This document shows positions 14,568-21,466 of a stretch of DNA of 64,000 nucleotides, one piece after another. The stretch is from Saccharopolyspora erythraea (GTDB lineage: Bacteria; Actinomycetota; Actinomycetes; Mycobacteriales; Pseudonocardiaceae), in contig NZ_CP054839.1 of NCBI RefSeq assembly GCF_018141105.1, positions 496,001-560,000 on the forward strand, in the 5' to 3' direction. Position 1 is the first letter of the stretch; each line of letters opens with the position of its first letter. The position numbers and the translations under genes were made by a program. A model generated the notes under the pieces. It was not told where the DNA came from. It saw only the letters and a program-made list of their open reading frames with translations, and searched no databases.

Positions 14568-14706
14568 CAACCGAGGAGCCTTGCTTCTTCTGGGAGACAG
14601 GGCCGGGGAGTGAACCCGGCATCCAAGCTCAACAGAGGTTGGAGCTGGCCCCAGAAGCAACCCGTCTCAGGCCGTCGGTAGGCCGTCGGGCCGTCTACAG
14701 GCCGTC
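14568..14706. repeat. Right-end hairpin and AGGCCGTC array
   Basis: After the last element gene, TTGCTT and CTGGG near 14582 pair with CCCAGAAGCAA at 14650-14660 as a likely terminator. Then AGGCCGTC or GGGCCGTC units start at 14669, 14680, 14688 and 14699 (spacing 11, 8, 11), matching the left-end array in sequence, orientation and spacing. GTTGGTGAT (14773) also recurs from the left end (1763). Confidence 0.6.
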
Positions 14707-14812
14707 CGAGGAGCACTAACAACACCTACCAACCGCGAGCGTCACCAAGCCATTCTCACTGGTCACAGCGCTGTTGGTGATATTCGCCCAGGACGCCCGA
14801 GGTTGTCGCTCA

Positions 14813-14826
14813 GTACTACCAGTTCT
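14813..14826. repeat. attR core: 14-bp direct repeat
   Basis: This is the second copy of GTACTACCAGTTCT. It is followed by GA, so that the reading TAC CAG TTC TGA would be the original end of the MBOAT gene. Confidence 0.75.
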
Positions 14827-14953
14827 GATCATCGGGAAACGATCACCTGCGGCGGACCGCCAGCAGTGTCATCTACCAGGCAAAACGCTGCCGATAGGTG
14901 ACTGTTGCTGACGGTCCGAGACGGGTGCCGTGTGCCCCGTATGTGCCCCCAAA

Positions 14954-14970
14954 ATGTCCATAGTGGACAT
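14954..14970. promoter_or_regulatory. ATGTCCA-TAG-TGGACAT operator
   Basis: This perfect 7-bp inverted repeat with a 3-bp spacer lies 27 bp before the gene at 14997. It is a likely operator for an HTH regulator such as the one at 15407. Confidence 0.6.
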
Positions 14971-14996
14971 GAGGAATTACTGAGACGGGGGAAGAT

Positions 14997-15227
14997 GTGA
15001 TCACCCGTGATGAGGTCCAAGCGGCCCATGCGGCTGGATACGCCGCCGGGCGTGTGCCACACCCTCTGGTGCCGAATCCGTATGCGGTCGAGCCGCCTCG
15101 GCCATGGGAGATGCCGATCGAACCGGCTGAGCGCCGCAGGGTCGAGCGGGAGACGCGGGATCGGCGCCTCCTCGCCCGAGTGTGTATGACTGCTTGGCGC
15201 AAAGGAGCCGAACGCACGCGCCGTTGA
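14997..15227 (+). CDS. Small basic hypothetical protein
   Basis: The protein has 76 residues with a Pro-rich centre (GRVPHPLVPNPYAVEPP) and an Arg-rich C-terminal helix. The GTG at 14997 follows GGGGGA. It sits behind a palindromic operator and before an HTH-TPR gene, an arrangement I associate with actinomycete mobile regions. No function can be given. Confidence 0.6.
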   Translation: MITRDEVQAAHAAGYAAGRVPHPLVPNPYAVEPPRPWEMPIEPAERRRVERETRDRRLLARVCMTAWRKGAERTRR

Positions 15228-15406
15228 ACGGGGACTGGCGAGGCTCGCTGATTTCCCGGTCGACTGCTCGGGGTGAACCCTGGTTGTCGGGCTTGGCGAT
15301 GATCGGCGTCTGTTGGAACAGGTGATCGGGTCGGTACCGTTGGTGATGATCCCCTCGTCGTTCGGACGATCCGATGAGGGGAACTTCCGGCGAAGAGGTA
15401 CCGGCG

Positions 15407-16645
15407 ATGACCAACTTCATGACATCGGTCCAAGAGCCCGCCCAGTTGGGTGCCCGCGTGCGGATGATCCGCCGCCGTCGTGGCCTCGGTCTCGATACCG
15501 CGGCGGGTCTCGCAGGGATTTCGAAGTCCTACCTGAGCCTGCTTGAGACCGGCAAGCGCCAGTTCGACCGGCGTGGGCTGCTGGAAGATCTCGCGACCGC
15601 GCTGAGCTGCTCCGTTGCCGACATCACCGGGCAGCCGTACTCGCCGGTCGATCGGGACTCGGCCGACGCGCTGAGTGCGCTACCCGCTATCCGGCTGGCG
15701 CTCATCGAGTACGGCCCGGATGAGCTTCCTGACGTCCGGCCGAGACCACTGGACGAGCTGGTCGAGTGGGCCGACCGAGCCAACGAATATCGAGACCAGA
15801 CCCGCTACTCACTGGCAGGTCGCGGTATCGGCGAACTGTTGACCGAGCTGCATGCCCACACGCTCACCAGCCCGGCAGCCGACCGGCCACGTGCTTTCCG
15901 GGCAGCCGCGACCACCTGCGTCGTGGCAGGGGCGATCGCGCGGAACGCCGGTCACATCGACCTCTCAGTTAGCGCAGCTCGCCGCGGTTACGACTTCGCG
16001 CAGAGGTCGGAAGACCTGGGCCTTCAGGGGTTCTCGCGCTGGTACTGGGCACAGGGGTTGATGCGCCTCGCCGCACGCCGCCGTGTGGCGTCCGTGCTGG
16101 CCGACGGACTAAACGAGCTGTCGCCGACTCTGAAGCTCAGTGCTGACGACACGATGCCGGTCGAGATGGCCGGCTTGATGCATCTCACCAACGCTCAGGC
16201 GGCGGCGCGTGATCGTCGCGCCGACGACGCACACAGGCACCTCGCCGAAGCCGCTGCACTGGCGGAGCGCACCGGGGACCGGAATGCAATGCGGTTGCAC
16301 TTCGGCCCGACAAACGTCGCCCTGTGGCGACTGGCGATCGGCATCGAGTTGTCCGAGGGCGGGCGAGCGTACGAGGAAACGATCCGGGCCAACCCCGACG
16401 TGACAGCGCTCGGCAGCAGCAACCGTGCCTGCTCTCTGCACCTCGACCTCGCGCGGGCAGTCATGCAGGACGGTGGTGATCGGGACGCTGAAGCCATCCG
16501 CCACCTCGACATGGCCGACCGCATCGCGCCGCAGCGCATCCGAGTCGACCCCCTCGCTCGTGAACTCGTGTCGACGCTGAACTCGCGGGCACGGCGGCGA
16601 GTGTGGGAGTTGGATTCCCTGCGCAACCGCTTCGGAGTGGGTTGA
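15407..16645 (+). CDS. XRE-family HTH regulator with TPR-like domain
   Basis: This 412-residue protein has an N-terminal helix-turn-helix (about 14-70, GLGLDTAAGLAGISKSYLSL and a following ETGKRQ) and a long alpha-helical repeat region (about 120-400). This architecture is widespread in actinobacteria; members act as transcriptional regulators that sense a ligand or peptide through the repeats. The ATG at 15407 has GAGG at 8 bp. An upstream hairpin (CCCCTC with GAGGGG, 15350-15374) lies in its leader. Confidence 0.8.
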   Translation: MTNFMTSVQEPAQLGARVRMIRRRRGLGLDTAAGLAGISKSYLSLLETGKRQFDRRGLLEDLATALSCSVADITGQPYSPVDRDSADALSALPAIRLALIEYGPDELPDVRPRPLDELVEWADRANEYRDQTRYSLAGRGIGELLTELHAHTLTSPAADRPRAFRAAATTCVVAGAIARNAGHIDLSVSAARRGYDFAQRSEDLGLQGFSRWYWAQGLMRLAARRRVASVLADGLNELSPTLKLSADDTMPVEMAGLMHLTNAQAAARDRRADDAHRHLAEAAALAERTGDRNAMRLHFGPTNVALWRLAIGIELSEGGRAYEETIRANPDVTALGSSNRACSLHLDLARAVMQDGGDRDAEAIRHLDMADRIAPQRIRVDPLARELVSTLNSRARRRVWELDSLRNRFGVG

Positions 16646-16683
16646 CAGATCGTAAACACCGCTGGGTCTGATCACTCATAGCT

Positions 16684-16705
16684 TCACCTCCACTACTGGA
16701 GGTGA
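16684..16705 (+). promoter_or_regulatory. Shine-Dalgarno-masking hairpin
   Basis: TCACCTCCA (16684-16692) pairs perfectly with TGGAGGTGA (16697-16705) around the loop CTAC. The right arm contains the GGAGG that should drive translation from the TTG at 16711, so the folded RNA would hide it. Confidence 0.7.
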
Positions 16706-16710
16706 TCGAC

Positions 16711-16863
16711 TTGGTTATCGTGATGGTGCTTGGCCTGGTGGTCTGGTCCCTGTTCTTCGTTCCGTTGTTCTTGTTGTGGTGGTTGCCCGGCAGCCGTAGG
16801 CGGACGTCGTCAACGCAGTCGACGATCAATTGCCCGTCCCATGCGACGAGGGGGACGGCATGA
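16711..16863 (+). CDS. Small single-helix membrane protein
   Basis: The protein has 50 residues: one long hydrophobic helix (MVLGLVVWSLFFVPLFLLWW) and a polar tail. The TTG at 16711 lies 8 bp from GGAGG, which is held in a hairpin; a GTG at 16705 is too close. Its stop overlaps the next ATG as ATGA, so the pair is probably co-translated. The function is unknown. Confidence 0.55.
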   Translation: MVIVMVLGLVVWSLFFVPLFLLWWLPGSRRRTSSTQSTINCPSHATRGTA

Positions 16864-17267
16864 ATGGGCACGAGACGTGGCTTCGGCCGCATATCGCTGC
16901 CATCCACGCGAGCATGGCCGCCGGCTTCCGCTTCAGGTATCTGCCCTCGCTCGCAAATCTCCGTTCTGTGCAGGGGATTCGTGTGTCGTTCGGCGTGATG
17001 GACATTTTCATGGCATCCGGCACCGACGACGCGCTCGCCGCACGATTCCGGGTCGAGGACTTGGAGAGGGGATCGCCGCCCGCCTTGTGGCACCGGTACG
17101 GCTCGGTAGCAGAGGTGGTCTTCGGGCTGCTGGATCTACCGGAACATGGTGCACAGGGTGCGCCGGCACTGGCCTCGTCGCCCGTCGGTGACTTGTGGGT
17201 ACCGAGCTCGGCGTCTGGCCTGGTACCCGGGGTGCACGCCTCCGGGCGGGCTCGTGGTGACGGATAA
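16860..17267 (+). CDS. Hypothetical protein, coupled to a small membrane protein
   Basis: The protein has 135 residues. The compact region to about 115 (VSFGVMDIFMASGTDDALAA, then an RFRVEDLERGSPPALWHRYG segment) looks like a folded alpha/beta domain, whereas the tail GRARGDG looks like read-through. The start overlaps the preceding stop. I do not recognise the family. Confidence 0.6.
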   Translation: MNGHETWLRPHIAAIHASMAAGFRFRYLPSLANLRSVQGIRVSFGVMDIFMASGTDDALAARFRVEDLERGSPPALWHRYGSVAEVVFGLLDLPEHGAQGAPALASSPVGDLWVPSSASGLVPGVHASGRARGDG

Positions 17268-17285
17268 GCGATTCCTGCCGATGGC

Positions 17286-17510
17286 ATGGCATGTCGGGTG
17301 GTGTCGGCCGCAGAGGTCTACACGTTCCGCTGGGGACGCGGTGCCGGGTACTTCACGGTTCACTCCGGGGACCAGAGCGCCAGCCACGGCAATACACATC
17401 TCGTCGCCACCGTGCGCGGTGTCGGTGACTGGGCCGATGAGTCGGATGTCGAGATTCAGGCGAAGCGGTGGCTTCGTGCGACGGCCGACCAGCGCCCGTT
17501 AGGTCAGTAA
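17286..17510 (+). CDS. Small hypothetical protein
   Basis: The 74-residue frame is rich in beta-strand residues (YFTVHSGDQSASHGNTHLVA). There is no good ribosome site at the ATG; a GTG at 17301 is an alternative start. It lies between two accepted genes on the same strand. Confidence 0.45.
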   Translation: MACRVVSAAEVYTFRWGRGAGYFTVHSGDQSASHGNTHLVATVRGVGDWADESDVEIQAKRWLRATADQRPLGQ

Positions 17511-17620
17511 TTCCCAAAGACGCGGCCCGGCGGCTTCCCCGTAATGCCGGGCTGTTGGCCAGGTCGCGCTCCTGCTTCCCCCGTCGCGCGACCCGGCACC
17601 CCGATCGGAAGGCGTCGGAG

Positions 17621-17950
17621 ATGGATCTTCCCGAGTTACCCGGCTGGATGGCCGGTGACAAAGAAAGGCTGTGGCACGCGCCGGTTTCTGGCGGCTACGA
17701 GCCGGAGGCCGAGTGTGGCCACCGGATTCAAGGTCGGGTGCATGCTCGGCGTGGGGTGTACCCGCCGCAGGGTGACGGGCGATCGATGTGTCCGGCGTGT
17801 GCGATTCGTCGAGACGTGTTCTGGCAGGCGCCCGTCGACCTCCTGCGGCCGTTAGAAGAGGCGATTGCACGCGTGGTTTTCGTGGCACCGGAGCTGATCA
17901 AGTGGCCGGATGAAGACTTCGACGAAGTTCTTCTCGCCCAAGCTGCGTGA
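17621..17950 (+). CDS. Small protein with a possible zinc site
   Basis: The protein has 109 residues. Cys and His residues (ECGH, then CPACAIRRD) could form a zinc knuckle, followed by an acidic helical end. The ATG at 17621 follows GGAAGG with 8-bp spacing. The next gene starts 38 bp downstream. The function is unknown. Confidence 0.65.
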   Translation: MDLPELPGWMAGDKERLWHAPVSGGYEPEAECGHRIQGRVHARRGVYPPQGDGRSMCPACAIRRDVFWQAPVDLLRPLEEAIARVVFVAPELIKWPDEDFDEVLLAQAA

Positions 17951-17988
17951 CTCGGTCGGGTCCCCCAAGAACGCATGGAAGGAAGGCA

Positions 17989-18399
17989 GTGCGCAGCTAC
18001 CTCACGCCAAGGGAAGAGAGCGAGCTTGCTGAACGGATGGCTACGGACTACGTCGATCATCAGGCGTCCATCCGCGTCCTGATGTTCGAGGAAGGGCTGT
18101 CCTATGGGGCGGTACACCGCCTACTGACTCAGGTTGCGGGTCTCGATATGCGTGGGCGAGGTGGTACCCCCGACCAGACAGCAGCCCGTGACCAGTTCGA
18201 TGACCTCGATCCAGAGGTCAGAGAGCAGTCGGTCGTCGACCTGGCCGACGCGTTCGTGCAGGGTGCCCGGATTACCGAGCTGGCCGAACAGCGCGAGCTC
18301 TACCCGTATACGGTGCTGCGCCTGCTCTTGCTGGCTGGTGTCGAGCGTCCGAGACGCCTCGACCGCGCTCCCCGTGGTAGCGGGAAGCGGCGTCGATAA
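17989..18399 (+). CDS. Actinobacterial helix-turn-helix protein
   Basis: The protein has 136 residues. The segment ASIRVLMFEEGLSYGAVHRL followed by a RGRGG motif is typical of a common small actinobacterial HTH family, and a second helical unit (ITELAEQRELYPYTVLRL) resembles another HTH. The GTG at 17989 has GGAAGG upstream; a GTG at 17947 overlapping the previous stop is possible. It is a likely DNA-binding regulator of the island and is followed by a strong terminator. Confidence 0.75.
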   Translation: MRSYLTPREESELAERMATDYVDHQASIRVLMFEEGLSYGAVHRLLTQVAGLDMRGRGGTPDQTAARDQFDDLDPEVREQSVVDLADAFVQGARITELAEQRELYPYTVLRLLLLAGVERPRRLDRAPRGSGKRRR

Positions 18400-18424
18400 G
18401 TCCAGAACAGGTCCATCCCCTGGT

Positions 18425-18460
18425 CAGAGCGCCGTCGCGAATGACTGCGACGGCGCTCTG
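18425..18460. terminator. 13-bp stem terminator
   Basis: CAGAGCGCCGTCG pairs perfectly with CGACGGCGCTCTG around a 10-nt loop. It separates the HTH gene from the type VII-like triad. The U tract is weak. Confidence 0.65.
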
Positions 18461-18567
18461 AGCTGTTCGGGTGATCGTCGACGGGATTGAGTAGAAACCC
18501 CGTCCCCGCCCTTCGCGGTCCTCGATACGGTCACAACGATCATCACAACGATCAAGGGGAGGATCGC

Positions 18568-18840
18568 GTGACTGTCCGCGTGGACCCGGCGACCATCGAC
18601 AGGCTTGCCGGAGTCGTCCAGGACTCGACCGGATCGCTGAAGGGCGCTGCACCGGCACCTGGCGCGGACGCGGGACCGTCCACCGCTGCCGTTGCGGAGA
18701 CCGTCGCCGAGCTGATGCGTGCGGCAGCGGGATTGACCGAGCTGACAACGAAAATGGCTGACGACCTGCATGCCAACCGGTCGACGTACGCCAGTACCGA
18801 GGACAACAACATCGGCATCTTCAACCAGGTGCAGCGCTGA
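18568..18840 (+). CDS. WXG100-like small secretion partner
   Basis: This 90-residue helical protein (VAETVAELMRAAAGLTELTT) begins with TVRVDPATIDRLAG, the N-terminus of small ESX-associated proteins (DUF2580-like). Such proteins pair with a longer WXG100-type partner for type VII export. The GTG at 18568 follows GGGGAGG. It lies 12 bp before the DUF1023 gene. Assignment rests on length, composition and context. Confidence 0.7.
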   Translation: MTVRVDPATIDRLAGVVQDSTGSLKGAAPAPGADAGPSTAAVAETVAELMRAAAGLTELTTKMADDLHANRSTYASTEDNNIGIFNQVQR

Positions 18841-18852
18841 GGGGACTGACTG

Positions 18853-20538
18853 ATGCCGATCAACATCTTCACCGCCGGCAATCCGGGTTCGGTGCGGGAA
18901 CTGGCCGACGCAGTGCGCAAGCTCGGGACCGGAGTCGACGAGGTCGCTACTGGACTGCACCGTGCCCGGTCCGAATCCGAAGCAGACTGGGATGGTCACG
19001 CCTCCGATGCGTTCCGAGATGCTGCCAACCGCGACGCGAAGGACGCCGACGCCCTCGCGGGTCTGCACGAGGGATTGGCGACGGCGCTGACCGTGTTCGC
19101 TGACGAACTGACGACGGTCAAAGCCCGTATGGAGCAGGCCCGGTCGGTTGCGACCGCAGGCGGCCTGCAAATGATGGGTCGGAGCCTGATCACCGAACCG
19201 GGGCCGATGCCGCTGCCACCGGAAGAGAACGAGAAACAGCAGAAGGCGTGGCGCGAAGCCAAGGCCACCGTGAAGTACGCCCGCGCGCTCGAACGCGCTG
19301 CCCACGAGCACCTGCTGGCTGCGCTGAAGGCCAACAGTGTTGGTCTGGATGGGATCGGACAACGCGGCGCCTGGGCGCAGGCCGCCGCTGCTGCCACCAA
19401 CCCGGACGCGATGGAACTCGCCGGTGCCGCAGATGCGATGGACACCCAAGCAGCACAGGCCACCCGGTCGGCGTTCGAGAAGGCCATGCAGGGCGGACCG
19501 GCCGCAGTGAAGGGAATGTGGAGCGCGCTGACTTCAGCGCAGCAGGCAGACCTGATCAGCCGGTTTCCCCAGATGGTCGGTTCGACTGACGGGGTGCCCG
19601 TGGTCGTCCGTGACCAGGCCAACCGCTCGTTGCTCGCCCAGCAGCGTCAGGCACTTGTCGACCGCATCCGTGACGAGAAGTCACGGCTCGACCCCGATTC
19701 GGAGAACGCCGCCGACTGGGAGCGGATCAACCAGCTCGACGAAGCGCTGAAGGGTATCGACAAGCTCAACGAAACCCTTGGTAAACCCGGCAGTGGGCAT
19801 TTCCTGCTGGGCATCGACTCCACCGCTGATTCTCGGGGCCGCGTCATCGTCGCCACAGGCAACCCGGACACCGCGGAGCACGTGCTGACTTACGTTCCCG
19901 GCACGACTGCCGACCTGGGCGGGGCCGCTGGGGACGTCCAGCGCAACGACATGCTGGTCCAGCGAGCCAGCGAGATGGCTCCGGAAGGCCAGGAGGTTGC
20001 CGGAGTGATGTGGCTCGACTACAACGCCCCGCCCGACCTCGTAGCAGCGTCCGACAAGACATACGCCTTCGATGCCGGAGAGGATCTGTCGCGGTTTCAG
20101 GAGGGTCTCCGGGCGACTCACGAGGGAGCGCCTTCACACAACACCGTGCTCGGGCACAGCTACGGGAGCACGGTTGTCGGCTACAGCCAGCGGGATCACG
20201 GCCTGCACGCGAACGACGTCGCCTTCATCGGATCGCCGGGCGTGGGCGTGTCGGAGGCTCAAGACCTCCACATGTCGCCCGAGCACGTGTGGGCAGGTAC
20301 CTCTGCGAGCGACCCGATCGAGTACCCGCACTCCGGCGACCCTGTTGAGATCATCCGGGACGGCTGGATCAAGGGTGGCGACCCGCACATCCATGGTCAA
20401 GACCCCTCTGATCCGGCCTTCGGTGGCCGTATTCTTCCGACCGACCCAACGGGTGGGCACTCTGACTACTGGTTCAAGCAGCAGTCGATGGACAGTCTGG
20501 CGAAGTTGACCGTCGGACAGACTGAAGGGATGGGGTAA
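18853..20538 (+). CDS. Putative type VII effector: WXG100-like N-terminus with DUF1023 hydrolase
   Basis: The protein has 561 residues. Residues 1-110 form a helical WXG100-like region with the turn Trp46-Asp-Gly48. A central helical stretch (about 130-330) leads to a C-terminal alpha/beta-hydrolase of the DUF1023 type with the nucleophile elbow GHSYGS (Ser436) and a late HSDYW histidine. The likely role is an esterase or lipase-like toxin or surface enzyme exported with the 90-residue partner. The ATG follows GGGGA at 7 bp. The next gene, a small membrane protein, overlaps by one base and could confer self-protection. Confidence 0.82.
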   Translation: MPINIFTAGNPGSVRELADAVRKLGTGVDEVATGLHRARSESEADWDGHASDAFRDAANRDAKDADALAGLHEGLATALTVFADELTTVKARMEQARSVATAGGLQMMGRSLITEPGPMPLPPEENEKQQKAWREAKATVKYARALERAAHEHLLAALKANSVGLDGIGQRGAWAQAAAAATNPDAMELAGAADAMDTQAAQATRSAFEKAMQGGPAAVKGMWSALTSAQQADLISRFPQMVGSTDGVPVVVRDQANRSLLAQQRQALVDRIRDEKSRLDPDSENAADWERINQLDEALKGIDKLNETLGKPGSGHFLLGIDSTADSRGRVIVATGNPDTAEHVLTYVPGTTADLGGAAGDVQRNDMLVQRASEMAPEGQEVAGVMWLDYNAPPDLVAASDKTYAFDAGEDLSRFQEGLRATHEGAPSHNTVLGHSYGSTVVGYSQRDHGLHANDVAFIGSPGVGVSEAQDLHMSPEHVWAGTSASDPIEYPHSGDPVEIIRDGWIKGGDPHIHGQDPSDPAFGGRILPTDPTGGHSDYWFKQQSMDSLAKLTVGQTEGMG

Positions 20539-20864
20539 TGGCCCCGGAAGCACCGCAGAAGGCCAACGGTGGGTACAACGCGGGGAAGATCGTTTCTTCC
20601 GTCATCGCCGGGCTCTTGGCGCTATATGGCGTGACGTACTGGTGGAACTTCGTCAGTCTCACAGCCAGTGGTTACAAATCCAGCGGGATCGACGGCCAAC
20701 TCGTCGCCTGGCTCTTCGCCATGTGGTTCATCCCCACCGTGATCGCCACGGCTGTCGTTTGTGTCGGGTTCGGTATCCGGTCCGTCACTTCCAAGATCGC
20801 GATCGGTGTTGAGGCTCTGTTGCTGATCACTGCCGTTGTCACGGCAGCGACCGGCGCGCAGTGA
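20538..20864 (+). CDS. Small three-helix membrane protein (possible immunity protein)
   Basis: The protein has 108 residues with three predicted membrane helices (about 16-34, 53-76 and 84-104). Its ATG shares one base with the effector stop (TAATG), so the two are translationally coupled. Small membrane proteins placed exactly here often neutralise membrane-active or secreted toxins. That role is inferred from position and topology alone. Confidence 0.7.
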   Translation: MAPEAPQKANGGYNAGKIVSSVIAGLLALYGVTYWWNFVSLTASGYKSSGIDGQLVAWLFAMWFIPTVIATAVVCVGFGIRSVTSKIAIGVEALLLITAVVTAATGAQ

Positions 20865-20886
20865 CGCAAGCTGGGTGCTGCGAAAT

Positions 20887-21405
20887 CTACTTTGGACGAT
20901 CGAAGTACCCTTTTGGGTACTTGGGGCCGTGACACCTGACCATTGGGCTGCTGGTTGTAGAAGGCGTTCCGTAGGCATCTTCGACGACCACCTCGCACGC
21001 GAAGAAAGGGCCATCCAGCCGCGTTTCATGTATGCGACGAGAAAAGCGACCCCAGTCATCTCGATATGCCGATCCGACGTACCCAGTTAGGCTCGCGACG
21101 CCAACCGGGACAACGCCATACTGCTTCGTTGGATCGTAAACGTATACGGCCGGGTAAGCCGGGAATCCATCAATTTTCCGAAGTGGCTGAAATTGGACCA
21201 GCCTGCTGATTCGCTCCCTGTTGTGATCGTAGTCGGTTCCTGAAAGCAGGTTTTTGCCGTACCAGCCTTCAGGTGGTGGAATAGTCCGACCGGAACGTCC
21301 GCCGTGGATGAGTACGCTGGCAACGTTGTTAAAGTCTTCAAGTGTCAACCCATATGGGAGCCCCTTTGCTTGCCAAGGGGGAGCCGCTCTCTCATTTGAT
21401 CTCAA
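20887..21405 (-). CDS. Hypothetical protein, AT-richer gene
   Basis: The protein has 172 residues, soluble, with many Tyr, Gly and Arg (RLVQFQPLRKIDGFPAYPAV). Codon use is less GC-biased than in host genes. It faces the effector triad and lies 61 bp after the pentapeptide gene on the same strand. No domain is recognised; a nuclease-like or ligand-binding fold cannot be excluded. Confidence 0.6.
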   Translation of the reverse strand: MRSNERAAPPWQAKGLPYGLTLEDFNNVASVLIHGGRSGRTIPPPEGWYGKNLLSGTDYDHNRERISRLVQFQPLRKIDGFPAYPAVYVYDPTKQYGVVPVGVASLTGYVGSAYRDDWGRFSRRIHETRLDGPFFACEVVVEDAYGTPSTTSSPMVRCHGPKYPKGYFDRPK

Positions 21406-21466
21406 TGTGCCCTGCCTTCCCTTGTTGCTCGCCAGCTAGAGGTGTAGAGCTGAAGCGAGGAGCTGG

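Larger units (their letters stand above)
1614..14826. mobile_element. AICE-type integrative and conjugative element, about 13.2 kb
   Basis: A 14-bp direct repeat bounds a complete set of pSAM2-like functions: tyrosine integrase, excisionase, RepSA-type initiator, membrane spread proteins, a TraB/FtsK DNA translocase, an SCO3933-type protein, a GntR/Kor-type repressor, an HTH-TPR regulator and a Nudix hydrolase. This family excises, replicates as a rolling circle and moves double-stranded DNA between mycelia with a single translocase. All core genes look intact, so the element may be functional. Unusually, the attachment site is the end of a protein gene. I found no tRNA at either end. Confidence 0.88.

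Noticed and set aside
1560-14900. tRNA gene as attachment site
   Set aside because: No cloverleaf was seen around either copy of the 14-bp repeat; the core lies in MBOAT codons.
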